64,000 nucleotides of DNA from Desulfovibrio sp. (GCA_016208105.1 JACQYS010000013.1:124001-188000), one strand, 5' to 3'; shown: positions 53,008 through 61,439, counted from the stretch's first letter. Program-made: numbers and translations. The notes: generated from the letters alone by a model not told the origin.

Positions 53008-54000
53008 ATGAACATATCCGTTATCGGCGGCGGCAGCTGGGGGACAACCCTGGCCGACCTGCTGGCTCACAAGGGTTTGAATGTCACCATCTGGGTCCGC
53101 GAGATGGAGCTTCTGGCCGAGATCAAATCCAAGGGGGAGAACACCTGGTACATGCCTGGGGTGAAGCTCTCGCCGAATCTGCAGGCCACCATGGACCTGG
53201 CCCAAGCCTGTGAGGGCAAGGACCTGTTCCTCATGGCCGTGCCGAGCCAGTTTTTGCGTTCCGTGCTCGGGGAAATGCACCCCATGCTGCAAAAGAACTC
53301 CGCCATCGTCTGCGCCAACAAGGGCATCGAACTCGATACCGGAAAAACCATGTCCGAAGTCTGTGACGAGGCCATGGGGGCCAAAAAGCACCGCTTCGCG
53401 GTCCTTTCCGGCCCCAGCTTCGCCTATGAAGTCATCCGCCGCATGCCCACGGCCGTAAGCCTCGGCTGTAAGGACAAGACCTTGGCCAAAGACGTGCAGG
53501 ACCTGTTCGCAACCGATTATTTCCGTGTCTACACCAACAAGGACGTCAGGGGCGTGGAACTGGGCGGCGCGGTAAAAAACATCATCGCCATCGCCGCGGG
53601 CGTGTCGGACGAGCTTGGTTTCGGTTCCAATGCCCGCGCGGCACTCATAACCCGAGGACTTGCGGAAATGGGCCGGCTTGGCTCCAAGATGGGAGCGGAC
53701 CCCAAAACCTTCATGGGCCTCTCCGGCCTTGGCGACCTGGTGCTGACCTGCACCGGCGACCTCTCCCGCAACCGGCAGGTGGGCAAGCGTCTGGCGCGTG
53801 GCCAGAAGCTCATGGACATCCTGGGCGAGATGAAGATGGTGGCCGAGGGCGTCAAAACCACCCAGGCCGTGCATGCGCTGTCCAAGAAACTCAAGGTGGA
53901 ATTGCCCATTACCGAGCAGGTCAACGCCATCCTCTACGAGGACAAGGACCCGGCCCAGGCGGTGCGCGACTTGATGACCAGGGCGCTCAAGGACGAATAA
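53008..54000 (+). CDS. gpsA: glycerol-3-phosphate dehydrogenase [NAD(P)+]
   Basis: A 330-residue GpsA, which makes sn-glycerol-3-phosphate from dihydroxyacetone phosphate for phospholipid synthesis. The dinucleotide motif is ISVIGGGSWGTTLADLL; ANKGIELDTGKTMSEV, LSGPSFAYEV, the catalytic lysine in GGAVKNIIAIAAGVSDELGFGSNARAALITRGLAEM, and GLGDLVLTCTGDLSRNRQVG follow. The ATG has GGGAG six bases upstream. It diverges from the siroheme-decarboxylase-like gene across 132 bases. Hairpin repeats follow its stop. Confidence 0.95.
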   Translation: MNISVIGGGSWGTTLADLLAHKGLNVTIWVREMELLAEIKSKGENTWYMPGVKLSPNLQATMDLAQACEGKDLFLMAVPSQFLRSVLGEMHPMLQKNSAIVCANKGIELDTGKTMSEVCDEAMGAKKHRFAVLSGPSFAYEVIRRMPTAVSLGCKDKTLAKDVQDLFATDYFRVYTNKDVRGVELGGAVKNIIAIAAGVSDELGFGSNARAALITRGLAEMGRLGSKMGADPKTFMGLSGLGDLVLTCTGDLSRNRQVGKRLARGQKLMDILGEMKMVAEGVKTTQAVHALSKKLKVELPITEQVNAILYEDKDPAQAVRDLMTRALKDE

Positions 54001-54011
54001 ACAAGAGAATT

Positions 54012-54155
54012 GCCTCCGGCGGCCAAAGGGACGAAGTCCCTTTGGAATCCCATATAGCTTCGCGGCCAGAAACGTTAACGTTTCTGGCCGCGAAGCTATT
54101 GAGGGGTCCAGGGGAAATGATTTCCCCTGGCGGGGTGCAGGGGCAGAGCCCCTGC
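54012..54155. repeat. four-part intergenic repeat block including a 46-bp perfect palindrome
   Basis: In order: type A module CCAAAGGGAC-GAA-GTCCCTTTGG (54023-54045); a perfect palindrome at 54054-54099 with 23-base arms centred on CGTTAACG; type B CCAGGGGAAA-TGA-TTTCCCCTGG (54108-54130); and type C GCAGGGGC-AGA-GCCCCTGC (54137-54155). The block lies between the converging gpsA and yjbQ genes and probably ends both transcripts, though no long T tract is present. Confidence 0.88.
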
Positions 54156-54173
54156 CATAACATTTCTCCTGTG

Positions 54174-54569
54174 CTATTTCCCCATCCATTTGGCCCAGAG
54201 TTGCCTGGTCCTGGGGCCGTCGAACTCGCAGAAAAACACCCCCTGCCAAGTTCCCAGGCAGAGCTTCCCGTTCTCCACGAAAAGATTCAGTCCCGGCCCC
54301 ATGCAGCTGGCCTTCAGGTGTGCGTCCGAATTGCCTTCCGCATGGTGGTAGTCGCCGCGCTCCGGCACCAGCCGCGCAAGTGTGGCCAGGATATCCCGGA
54401 CCACGTCCGGGTCGGCGTTTTCGTTGATGGTGAGCCCGGCTGTCGTGTGGGGGCAGTGCAGGAAGAGCATGCCGTCCTTCCAGCCGTTCTGGGACACCAT
54501 ATCCTGGATCTGGCCGGTGATGGCCAGGAGCTGTTCGCGCTTGGCGGTTCTAATGGTCAGGGTTTCCAC
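54174..54569 (-). CDS. yjbQ: YjbQ family protein (UPF0047)
   Basis: A 131-residue protein of the YjbQ/UPF0047 family, with LFLHCPHTTAGLTINENADPDVVRDI, ERGDYHHAEGNSDAHLKASCMGPGLNLFVENGKLCLGTWQGVFFCEFDGPRTRQLWAK. The conserved histidines and glutamate form the presumed metal site. Some members show weak thiamine-phosphate synthase activity in vitro; the physiological role is unsettled. It begins with GTG behind GGAGGAGG, 21 bases after the cbiF stop codon, so it is the last gene of that cobalamin operon. Confidence 0.9.
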   Translation of the reverse strand: METLTIRTAKREQLLAITGQIQDMVSQNGWKDGMLFLHCPHTTAGLTINENADPDVVRDILATLARLVPERGDYHHAEGNSDAHLKASCMGPGLNLFVENGKLCLGTWQGVFFCEFDGPRTRQLWAKWMGK

Positions 54570-54590
54570 GGTCAGCCTCCTCCCATGGTA

Positions 54591-55352
54591 TCACTCGCCA
54601 CCCGGCCTGGCGCCGTGGGAGAACTTCGGGTCGTAGAGTTTCGAGCGTGTGATGGCCCCGTACCCTGGCAGCACCATGAAAAGCGTCTGCTTCATCAGAT
54701 TGCGCTCGCGGACCAGTTCCGGAAAAGCCCGTACGGTGGAGAGGTGCAACTCCTCCTCGGGCCAGCCCACCCGGTGGGCCACGGCCACGCAGGTGTCCGC
54801 CGGATAGCCCCCGGCCAGAAGTTCCTCGCGAACGGTCTCCGGATCAGTGGAACTCAAGTACACGGCCAAGGCGCTACGATGTTTGGCCAAATCTCGCAGA
54901 CGTTCGGCCTCGGGCACCGGGGTACGGCCTGCCAAACGGGTGAGGATGAGGGTTTGGGTGATTTCAGGCGCGGTTGCGGACACCCTGAGTGCGGCAGCGG
55001 TGGCTGCTGCAGCCGTAACCCCCGGAACCACTGCGTACTCCACCCCTGCCGCTTCCAGGAGCCTGGCCTGCTCGCCCACGGTTCCGTAAAGGGCCGGATC
55101 TCCGGCCTGGAGCCTGGCCACCCGGCCGCCCCGGCGAACGATTTCCATGATGGCTTCATGGGTCTGTTCCAAAGTCAGGGAGGCACTGTCCAAAAGTTCC
55201 GCTCCGGGCTTGGCCAGATCAGTGACTTCCTTCGGTGTGAGCGAGCCTGGATAGATAACCAGGTCGGCCTGGGCGATGACCCGGGCAGCCTTGAGGGTAA
55301 GCAGCTCAGGGTCTCCAGGGCCCGCGCCGACGAAGTGGACTCTCGGGGTCAT
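54591..55352 (-). CDS. cbiF: precorrin-4/cobalt-precorrin-4 C11-methyltransferase
   Basis: A 253-residue SAM-dependent methyltransferase of the tetrapyrrole methylase fold. The N-terminal VHFVGAGPGDPELLTLKAARVIAQADLVIYPGSL, the RLQAGDPALYGTVGEQ loop and VVPGVTAAAATAAALRVSATAPEITQTLILTRLAGRTP are characteristic of CbiF/CobM, which methylate C11 before ring contraction is completed. The ATG overlaps the stop of the upstream membrane-protein gene by four bases. Together with cbiD and cbiET it indicates the early-cobalt (anaerobic) cobalamin pathway. Confidence 0.93.
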   Translation of the reverse strand: MTPRVHFVGAGPGDPELLTLKAARVIAQADLVIYPGSLTPKEVTDLAKPGAELLDSASLTLEQTHEAIMEIVRRGGRVARLQAGDPALYGTVGEQARLLEAAGVEYAVVPGVTAAAATAAALRVSATAPEITQTLILTRLAGRTPVPEAERLRDLAKHRSALAVYLSSTDPETVREELLAGGYPADTCVAVAHRVGWPEEELHLSTVRAFPELVRERNLMKQTLFMVLPGYGAITRSKLYDPKFSHGARPGGE

Positions 55353-56218
55353 GCCTGTTTGGTCCCGCACTCCGGCCTGTCCGAGAGCCTGTTGAACGTC
55401 CAGGTAAGCCCCACAGCGTAGAGCGCGGCCCCGATACCCAACAAGGTGTTGTAGTATGGCGGAGCGGCCAGGGCCAGACGGATGCCCAGGGTGGCCAGGG
55501 CGTAGCCAGAGTTGCGAAATACAGCAAGATAGCCGGGGATGAAGCGTTGGGACAGAAGAACCAGCAGTATGTCCGCGAAGACCAGCACTGTGTAGAAAGT
55601 GTCGAAGAAGTCGAAGGTCGGCTTGTGGACCAACCCTTCCCAGATGGCCCTGACCCCGAGCGCTGCGAAGACTCCAAGCAGGATGAGCGCCACGATCTTC
55701 TTCGAGGCGATGAAGGCGTAACGGGCATGCCCGGACCGGGCCAGCTTTCTTTGTGGCTGCTGGAGGCGGTCATAGACCCCAAGGAGCCCGAATATCACCA
55801 GGGCGCCCACGCCGTTGGCAACAATGTGCAGTATGGGTGTCCAGTCGGCAGTTATGTGGATCGGTTCGGGAAGGTTGACCAGTTCCTTGAAGGAGTTGCG
55901 CAGGAGAATGAGCGACAGGATTTCAAACTGCTTGCCCATTGCCTTGGAAAAAGAACACGGGAGGATGAGGATGAGCCCGATAACCTCCATGATGAGCACC
56001 ATGGAGAAGGCAACGCTGACCGCATGGAAATGGTGGTCCGGAGTGAACGAAGCCATCCAGGCGGGCAGAAGTCCCTGTCGCTTGAGTTCGATTCCCGCCA
56101 GGGAGGCCAAAAAAATGATCACCAGCGAGGCGGAAATGGTCCGCTCGGTTTTTGGGTCCTCCCAAAAGCGGACCATGGGCTCGAAGATGTTGGTGGAGAG
56201 TTCGTAGAGTGACTGCAT
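55349..56218 (-). CDS. integral membrane protein embedded in the cobalamin operon
   Basis: A 289-residue protein with about six to seven membrane spans, including ERTISASLVIIFLASLAGIELKRQG, HHFHAVSVAFSMVLIMEVIGLILILP and IVALILLGVFAALGVRAIW. The histidine-rich DHHFHAVSVAF stretch could bind a metal or heme. It has no family name that I recognise and is not CbiM, CbiN or CbiQ by motif. It lies 19 bases after cbiET and overlaps cbiF by four bases (ATGA), so it is translationally coupled to cobalamin synthesis. Metal uptake or precursor handling is a guess. Confidence 0.78.
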   Translation of the reverse strand: MQSLYELSTNIFEPMVRFWEDPKTERTISASLVIIFLASLAGIELKRQGLLPAWMASFTPDHHFHAVSVAFSMVLIMEVIGLILILPCSFSKAMGKQFEILSLILLRNSFKELVNLPEPIHITADWTPILHIVANGVGALVIFGLLGVYDRLQQPQRKLARSGHARYAFIASKKIVALILLGVFAALGVRAIWEGLVHKPTFDFFDTFYTVLVFADILLVLLSQRFIPGYLAVFRNSGYALATLGIRLALAAPPYYNTLLGIGAALYAVGLTWTFNRLSDRPECGTKQA

Positions 56219-56237
56219 GGCCAAGCTGCTAACAGAT

Positions 56238-57476
56238 TCAGGCTGGTTTGTCCGCCGCTACGATGAAAACAGGGTTGTCCGCCACCAGATGCAGGTCCGC
56301 CGCCAGGGGGGAGCAATGGCTGGCCTGAATCTGGGTGATTTCCATCACCCACCCTAGGTTCTTGAAATGCCCGACCGCCAGGTTGAGCGAACCCAAGAGC
56401 ACTGTGTTGGCCACAATCCGCCCGCCGGGTTTAAGCCTGCGGCAAGCTTGGTCCAGGGCGGCGATTCCGCCCCCCAGGGAGCCGCCTACGAAAATTCTGT
56501 CCGGGTCTGGCAGACCGATGAACGCCTCAGGGGCTTCCCCTTTCACCGCCTTGACCTGCCAGGCCCCGCAGCGGCGAATGTTCTCCCGTATGGATGCGTG
56601 ACGCTCCGGGTCTCGCTCCACCGAAAACACCCTGCCCAGGGGCATGAGAGAACACGCTTCAATCCCAACAGAGCCGCAACCCGCCCCAACATCCCAGAGG
56701 ACGCCGTCCCTGGTCAACCGCAACATGGCCAGGGTGCAGGCCCGGGCGGGCCATTTGGTTATGAGCCCATCTTGCTTTTCGTACGCAACGTCCGCCTGCC
56801 CGAGCACGGGTGGCCCGTTCTGGGCTGACGAAGCCTCGATGATCACCAGGTTCAACGGGGAAAATTCCTCCTGGGCAGCCTCGCCAGGGCTGAACCTTCG
56901 CACGCGTTCTCCCGGAGCGCCCAGTTCCTCCAGCACCCAAACCGCGGCCGTGGCCAATCCCCGTTCGATGAGGAGCCTGGCCACGCTGGCGGGTGTGTTC
57001 TCGCTGTCCGTGTAAACCGCCGCCCGGCCTTTGGCAGCCAACGCAGCCATGATGGGGCTGGAGTCGGACCTTCCGTGCAGAGACACCACGGGGAGATCGT
57101 TCCAGGCAAGGCCGATGCGCGCGCAGGCCGCCTGCACTGCGGATATTCCCGGGGTGAAATGCAGCGCATCCCTGCCGAAGCGTTCTAGCAGGGTGGCTCC
57201 TATTCCAAAAAACAGGGGATCCCCGTCCGCCAGGACCACCACGCTCTCCCCTCTGTTCCTGGCCTGTTCAATCCGGTCCATGGCGCCGGACAATGGCGTG
57301 GAGATGATAATCCGTTGGCTCGGAAGATGTGCGAAACGCTCCAGCAGGCGAGTTCCTCCGGCCATCACATCCGCCGAGACTATGCGTTCCATTTCCGACC
57401 GGCTGATGCTTCCGCCCATGCCCAGCCCGATGACTTCGATGGGGTGTGTTTTGGTACTCTGCGACTGTCCGCCCAT
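56238..57476 (-). CDS. cbiET: precorrin-6Y C5,15-methyltransferase (decarboxylating), CbiE-CbiT fusion
   Basis: A 412-residue fusion enzyme. The N-terminal CbiE half is a tetrapyrrole methylase (IEVIGLGMGGSISRSEMERIVSADVMAGG, VVVLADGDPLFFGIGATLLERFG, TPGISAVQAACARIGLAWND). The C-terminal CbiT half, from about residue 220, is a class I methyltransferase (LRLTRDGVLWDVGAGCGSVGIEACSLMP, DRIFVGGSLGGGIAALDQACRRLKPGGRIVANTV). Together they methylate C5 and C15 and decarboxylate the C12 acetate. The same fusion is called CobL in aerobic-pathway organisms. Start chosen at ATG with GGGGA upstream. Confidence 0.93.
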   Translation of the reverse strand: MGGQSQSTKTHPIEVIGLGMGGSISRSEMERIVSADVMAGGTRLLERFAHLPSQRIIISTPLSGAMDRIEQARNRGESVVVLADGDPLFFGIGATLLERFGRDALHFTPGISAVQAACARIGLAWNDLPVVSLHGRSDSSPIMAALAAKGRAAVYTDSENTPASVARLLIERGLATAAVWVLEELGAPGERVRRFSPGEAAQEEFSPLNLVIIEASSAQNGPPVLGQADVAYEKQDGLITKWPARACTLAMLRLTRDGVLWDVGAGCGSVGIEACSLMPLGRVFSVERDPERHASIRENIRRCGAWQVKAVKGEAPEAFIGLPDPDRIFVGGSLGGGIAALDQACRRLKPGGRIVANTVLLGSLNLAVGHFKNLGWVMEITQIQASHCSPLAADLHLVADNPVFIVAADKPA

Positions 57477-57566
57477 TTTCCCCGCCTTTACTTGATGTAA
57501 ACCTGCCGGTATTCTCTCGACAGTCCGCTTCTTGCGGGCCGCCCAAATCAATCAAAAGGACACGAC

Positions 57567-57872
57567 ATGATCAAGCACATCGTCATGTGGACATTAAAAG
57601 ACGAGGCAGGCGGCAAGCCCAAAGCCGAAAACCTTGCTAAAATGAAGGCCCTGCTTGAGGAACTCCCCGCCAAGGTGCCCGGCGTGATGGAACTGGAAGT
57701 GGCCGTTTCAGGCCTTTTCGAGTCCGTCCCACCCACCGACATCGTCCTCTACACCGTTTTCAAAACCAAAGAGGACCTCAAGGCCTACGCCGTACACCCC
57801 GAACACCTGAAGGTCGTGGAGTTCGTAAAAAGCGTTGTCGCCGAGCGCAGGGTCATCGATTACGAGGTGTAG
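57567..57872 (+). CDS. Dabb family (stress responsive alpha/beta barrel) protein
   Basis: A 101-residue dimeric alpha/beta-barrel protein. The opening MIKHIVMWTLKDEAGGKPKAENLAKMKALLEELPAKVPGVMELEVAVSG and the C-terminal DLKAYAVHPEHLKVVEFVKSVVAERRVIDYEV define the Dabb domain. The AAAAGGAC sequence before the ATG is the ribosome-binding site. It lies in opposite orientation inside the cobalamin gene series, and its last 13 bases overlap the end of cbiD. Function is not established for most members. Confidence 0.9.
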   Translation: MIKHIVMWTLKDEAGGKPKAENLAKMKALLEELPAKVPGVMELEVAVSGLFESVPPTDIVLYTVFKTKEDLKAYAVHPEHLKVVEFVKSVVAERRVIDYEV

Positions 57873-58963
57873 GCCTCGGCCAGAACCGTTTCGTCGAAAC
57901 CGAAACAGCAGATTCCCATGCGCGGCCCCGGCCCAACATGGTCCCGGGCCGCGCTCAATGCTTTCCTGACCACCCTTTCCACGAACCTTTCCCTCACCTC
58001 GCTTTCGGGAATAAGCTCCAAGGCGTGCCGGGCCGTGTTTGCCGTGAAAATCTCGCTACGGACCCGTTCGTCCGCACCAGCCTGCCCGGCCAGTTCCGCC
58101 AAGAGCCCGAAATCCGTAGGCGCTTCGTGAGCATGGGTGTAGGCCAATCCCTGGGCCATCTTGACCAGCTTTCCCAAAAAACATCCCCAGACGATTTCAG
58201 AAAAACCGAGCTCGGATGCCTGCTGAAGCGAATAGGCGAAGAAGTCCGCGGCCTGGACGAACGCCAGACCGGACAGCTCCGGGTGCCTGGCCATGAGCAG
58301 GCGCTCGCTGCGCCTGCCCGTGGAAAACGCGGCTACCGTAATATCTGCGGCCCGGGCCACTTCCAGCCCTGAATCAATCGTTGCCTTCCAGGCGTCCAGA
58401 CTGAAAGGTTTCACAATCCCCTGGGTACCTAGAATCGATATGCCGCCTACAATGCCCAAGCGCGGATTCAAGGTTTTTGACGCCATGGCCTCCCCGCCCT
58501 CAACCTCCACAAGCAGACTGACCGACCCTGCATAACCCGCCAGGGCCAAGACTTCACGAACGGCCTGCCCGATCTGCTCCCGAGGTACCGGATTGATGGC
58601 GGCTTGGCCCACGGGTACGGGCAGCCCGGGAAGTGTTACCCGGCCGACGCCGGTCCCCCCTTCTATGTGCAGTCCACCCAGTGTGGAGGGGGCGAGCGTG
58701 ACCAGGCAGGAAATGCGCGCCCGGTTGGTGGCGTCCGGATCGTCTCCAGCGTCCTTGACCACCAAGGCGCGGGCTCCGCCATCCTCCAACTTCACGGACT
58801 CCACCGGGACCTGCAACCGTCCTCCGGTTGGGAGCGGGATATCCACGGACGACCCGGAACGGCATGTGAGAAGAAACTCCAGGGCCGCCTTAGCGGCCGC
58901 TGCAGCAGCAGAACCGGTGGTGAAGCCCTGCCTGAGTGACGCGGAGCTGGACTTCGGAGTCAT
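57860..58963 (-). CDS. cbiD: cobalt-precorrin-5B (C1)-methyltransferase
   Basis: A 367-residue CbiD, which methylates C1 of cobalt-precorrin-5B in the anaerobic cobalamin route. Hallmarks are LRQGFTTGSAAAAAAKAALEFLL at the N-terminus, NPRLGIVGGISILGTQGIVKPFSLDAWKATIDSGLEVARA in the middle and VWGCFLGKLVKMAQGLAYTHAHEAPTDFGLLAELA towards the end. The ATG overlaps the cbiA stop codon by four bases, so the two are coupled. Confidence 0.94.
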   Translation of the reverse strand: MTPKSSSASLRQGFTTGSAAAAAAKAALEFLLTCRSGSSVDIPLPTGGRLQVPVESVKLEDGGARALVVKDAGDDPDATNRARISCLVTLAPSTLGGLHIEGGTGVGRVTLPGLPVPVGQAAINPVPREQIGQAVREVLALAGYAGSVSLLVEVEGGEAMASKTLNPRLGIVGGISILGTQGIVKPFSLDAWKATIDSGLEVARAADITVAAFSTGRRSERLLMARHPELSGLAFVQAADFFAYSLQQASELGFSEIVWGCFLGKLVKMAQGLAYTHAHEAPTDFGLLAELAGQAGADERVRSEIFTANTARHALELIPESEVRERFVERVVRKALSAARDHVGPGPRMGICCFGFDETVLAEAYTS

Positions 58964-60327
58964 GATTTTGGCCGTGCCTCTCTGGCCATCGCCGCCACAA
59001 AGTGCGCGGCCACTGCCGGGTTAGAGGCGAAGTGCAGATGCACATAGCTGCCCAGAGTGTTGCAGCGAAGAAATCCTTCGGGCGAATCGAGCTTTCCGGT
59101 CCGGCCTTCCAGCGCATAAACAGCTGGCACATCCGGAACCGCAACCAGATGCGAATAATGGAACTCATGCCCTCGCACAGCGGTTGCGGCCGGACCAAGG
59201 GGCGTGGAGGCCATGAAACGGACCTCCCGATAGCCCAGGGCGGCAAACCGCTCACCCATTCTGGCCCTGCAGGGGAACACTCCGACCATGGGCCATACCC
59301 GCCCCCCGATGTCCTCAATGGACTCCATCAGGGCCATGAAGCCGCCACATTCACCGTACACGGGCAGGCCTGAAAGGGAAAATTCTCGAATGTCCGCCAA
59401 CATGGCGGCGTTCTCCGACAAGGCACTGGCGTGGAGTTCCGGGTAGCCGCCAGGCAGATACAGGCCATCGATCCTCCCGGGCAGGCGCGCATCGGTCAGC
59501 GGCGAAAAAAAGACAAGTTCCGCGCCAGCAGATTCCAAAAGGCGCAGGTTCTCTTCGTACGCGAAACAGAAGGCCCGGTCTCTGGCCACCCCCAAGCGCA
59601 CTCTCGGTGCGGTCGAAGCCTCTTCCACCGAGGCGCCCACGGCTGTTTCAGGCAAGGCTTTGAGAAGGCTGTCCAGATCCACGGCTGTCTCAACCCAATC
59701 GGCCAGACGTTCCATCCATTGAGGCCGCTCGCCCAGATCCTGGGCGGTTACAAGCCCGAGATGACGCGAAGGTACGGCAAGCTCCAGGTCCTTGGGCAGA
59801 AAGCCCAAGACAGGAATTTTTGCCAACTCCATGGCTTCGCTCAAGATGGACCGGTGCCCGGGCCCTCCGACGCGATTGAACACGACTCCGGCCAGATTCA
59901 GATCAGGATCGAACCCCGCGAAGCCCTGGGCCACGGCGGCGGCGCTGCGAGCCATGCCTGATGCGTCAATAACGAGAACCACAGAGATCCCTAAAAGTTT
60001 GGCCATGTGCGCTGCGCTGCCCTGCTCGCCCACACCGGAGGCGCCGTCGAAGAGGCCCATTACCCCTTCCAGCACGGCCACGTCCGACTGGGCTGCGTAA
60101 CGGGCAAAAAGCGCCTGGTTCGCGTCTTCCGATAGCATCCAGGAATCCAGGTTGTGGCTCTTGCGCCCGCAGGCCAGGGCATGGAGCCCCGGATCGATAA
60201 AGTCCGGTCCGGTCTTGAAAGGAGCCACACGCAGGCCCCGTCGCGAAAACGCGGCTAATAGCCCCAGGGTCAGCGAGGTCTTGCCGCACCCGGAGTGCGT
60301 GCCGGAAACAAGTAGGCTTTTGGTCAT
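58960..60327 (-). CDS. cbiA: cobyrinate a,c-diamide synthase
   Basis: A 455-residue CbiA/CobB. It amidates the a and c acetate groups of (cob)yrinate with glutamine and ATP. The N-terminal P-loop domain begins SLLVSGTHSGCGKTSLTLGLL (residues 4-24), with SDVAVLEGVMGLFDGASGVGEQGS for the DTBS-like fold. The C-terminal class I glutamine amidotransferase domain has GLYLPGGYPELHASALSENAAML and the nucleophile cysteine in VYGECGGFMALM. It is first in the cobalamin gene series and diverges from the Cdd1-family gene by 30 bases, with no room for a cobalamin riboswitch. Confidence 0.95.
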   Translation of the reverse strand: MTKSLLVSGTHSGCGKTSLTLGLLAAFSRRGLRVAPFKTGPDFIDPGLHALACGRKSHNLDSWMLSEDANQALFARYAAQSDVAVLEGVMGLFDGASGVGEQGSAAHMAKLLGISVVLVIDASGMARSAAAVAQGFAGFDPDLNLAGVVFNRVGGPGHRSILSEAMELAKIPVLGFLPKDLELAVPSRHLGLVTAQDLGERPQWMERLADWVETAVDLDSLLKALPETAVGASVEEASTAPRVRLGVARDRAFCFAYEENLRLLESAGAELVFFSPLTDARLPGRIDGLYLPGGYPELHASALSENAAMLADIREFSLSGLPVYGECGGFMALMESIEDIGGRVWPMVGVFPCRARMGERFAALGYREVRFMASTPLGPAATAVRGHEFHYSHLVAVPDVPAVYALEGRTGKLDSPEGFLRCNTLGSYVHLHFASNPAVAAHFVAAMAREARPKS

Positions 60328-60357
60328 GGCCTGGAGATGATAGGGGAACACTCACCT

Positions 60358-60627
60358 ATGGACAAGCAGACCGAGAAGCTCTTCAGAACCATCCCGGGAG
60401 TCGGGCCGCGCATGGCCAAGGACTTGTGGATTCTAAACATCCGAAGCCTTGAGGAACTGGCCGGGCGTGACCCTCAAGAGATGTACGACGCTCTCTGCGC
60501 ACTCACGAATTCGAAGCAGGACCGATGCGTGCTCTACGTTTTCCGCTCGGCGGTGTACTTCGCCAAGACCCCGCCTCACCTGCGCGACCCGCAGAAACTG
60601 CTCTGGTGGAACTGGAAGGACGCCTAG
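60358..60627 (+). CDS. Cdd1/pathogenicity-locus family helix-hairpin-helix protein
   Basis: An 89-residue protein with a helix-hairpin-helix motif (FRTIPGVGPRMAKDLWILNIRSLEELAGRDPQEMYDALCALTNSKQDRCVLYVFRSAVYFA), the full pattern of the Cdd1 family. The hairpin suggests nucleic-acid binding, but no role is established, and the pathogenicity label comes only from the first described locus. I prefer the ATG at 60358; an upstream in-frame ATG at 60337 abuts its ribosome-binding site too closely. Confidence 0.85.
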   Translation: MDKQTEKLFRTIPGVGPRMAKDLWILNIRSLEELAGRDPQEMYDALCALTNSKQDRCVLYVFRSAVYFAKTPPHLRDPQKLLWWNWKDA

Positions 60628-60662
60628 GCCGCGAAGCGGATCAAAGTTTTTTGGAAGGGGTT

Positions 60663-60696
60663 GGGGGAAACCTTTTGTTCACAAAAGGTTTCCCCC
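60663..60696. terminator. strong hairpin between convergent Cdd1-family gene and wrbA
   Basis: GGGGGAAACCTTTTGT pairs perfectly with ACAAAAGGTTTCCCCC across a two-base loop, just after the Cdd1-family stop and before the wrbA stop. It is likely to end both transcripts. Confidence 0.85.
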
Positions 60697-60714
60697 TTAT
60701 TCTTACTTTTCTTC

Positions 60715-61326
60715 TTACCTCGTCAGTTTCGAAGCAATCTCCGCCACATGCCTGCCCTGCCAGCGAGCCCCGTCCAGCTCGATGGCCGAGGGCATACGCG
60801 AACCGTCGGCACCCGCTATGGTGGTGGCGCCGTAAGGCGAACAGCCCTTCACTTCCTCCACCCCGGTCTGCTGTTGGAAGGCGTAGGGCAGCCCCACGAC
60901 GATCATTCCCTGGTGCAGCAGGGTCACATGGAAGGTGAGTATGGTGGACTCCTGTCCGCCGTGCTGGGTGGCGGAGCTTGCGAACACCGAGCCCACTTTG
61001 CCCACCAGGGCTCCCTTGACCCACAATTGGCCGGTCGAGTCCAAGAATTGGCGCATCTGCCCACACATGTTGCCGAAACGCGTAGGGGTGCCGAAGATGA
61101 CCGCATCGGCCTGCCCCAGCTCGTCCAGAGTGCACACAGGTATGTCGGCCTGGGCTTTCTGGGCGTCGAGTGCGCCCATTTTGGTCAGCACGTCCACAGG
61201 CAAGGTTTCGGGGACACGGCGCAGAAGCGGTTTCGCTCCTTCCACCTGCGTTACGCCCTCGGCTACGGCCTGGGCCATGGTGTGGATATGTCCGTACATG
61301 GAATAATAGACGATGAGAACGTTCAT
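60715..61326 (-). CDS. wrbA: WrbA-type NAD(P)H:quinone oxidoreductase
   Basis: A 203-residue flavodoxin-like quinone reductase. The FMN loop [24 protein letters not shown], the [58 protein letters not shown] core and the [10 protein letters not shown] segment are diagnostic of WrbA. It reduces quinones by two electrons to prevent semiquinone formation. GGAGGAAGGC precedes the ATG. Combined with the flavin enzymes and monooxygenase at 6.9-9.1 kb, it points to active defence against redox-cycling compounds. Confidence 0.94.
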   Translation of the reverse strand: MNVLIVYYSMYGHIHTMAQAVAEGVTQVEGAKPLLRRVPETLPVDVLTKMGALDAQKAQADIPVCTLDELGQADAVIFGTPTRFGNMCGQMRQFLDSTGQLWVKGALVGKVGSVFASSATQHGGQESTILTFHVTLLHQGMIVVGLPYAFQQQTGVEEVKGCSPYGATTIAGADGSRMPSAIELDGARWQGRHVAEIASKLTR

Positions 61327-61398
61327 GCCTTCCTCCGTTTACGTGAATCGATGCTCATGCATAGACCATCCTCGGAAAAAAGAAAGCGTGGGTTGTTG

Positions 61399-61427
61399 TT
61401 GACGAGACAATAGGAGGGGCATAGTCA
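61399..61427 (+). promoter_or_regulatory. candidate kup promoter
   Basis: TTGACG at 61399-61404 and a weak ATAGTC/TAGTCA element 16-17 bases later would start transcription just before the riboswitch. Confidence 0.45.
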
Positions 61428-61439
61428 TGCGTCGTAGCA

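Noticed and set aside
60328-60357. Cobalamin riboswitch before cbiA
   Set aside because: Only 30 bases separate cbiA from the divergent gene, too short for the element.
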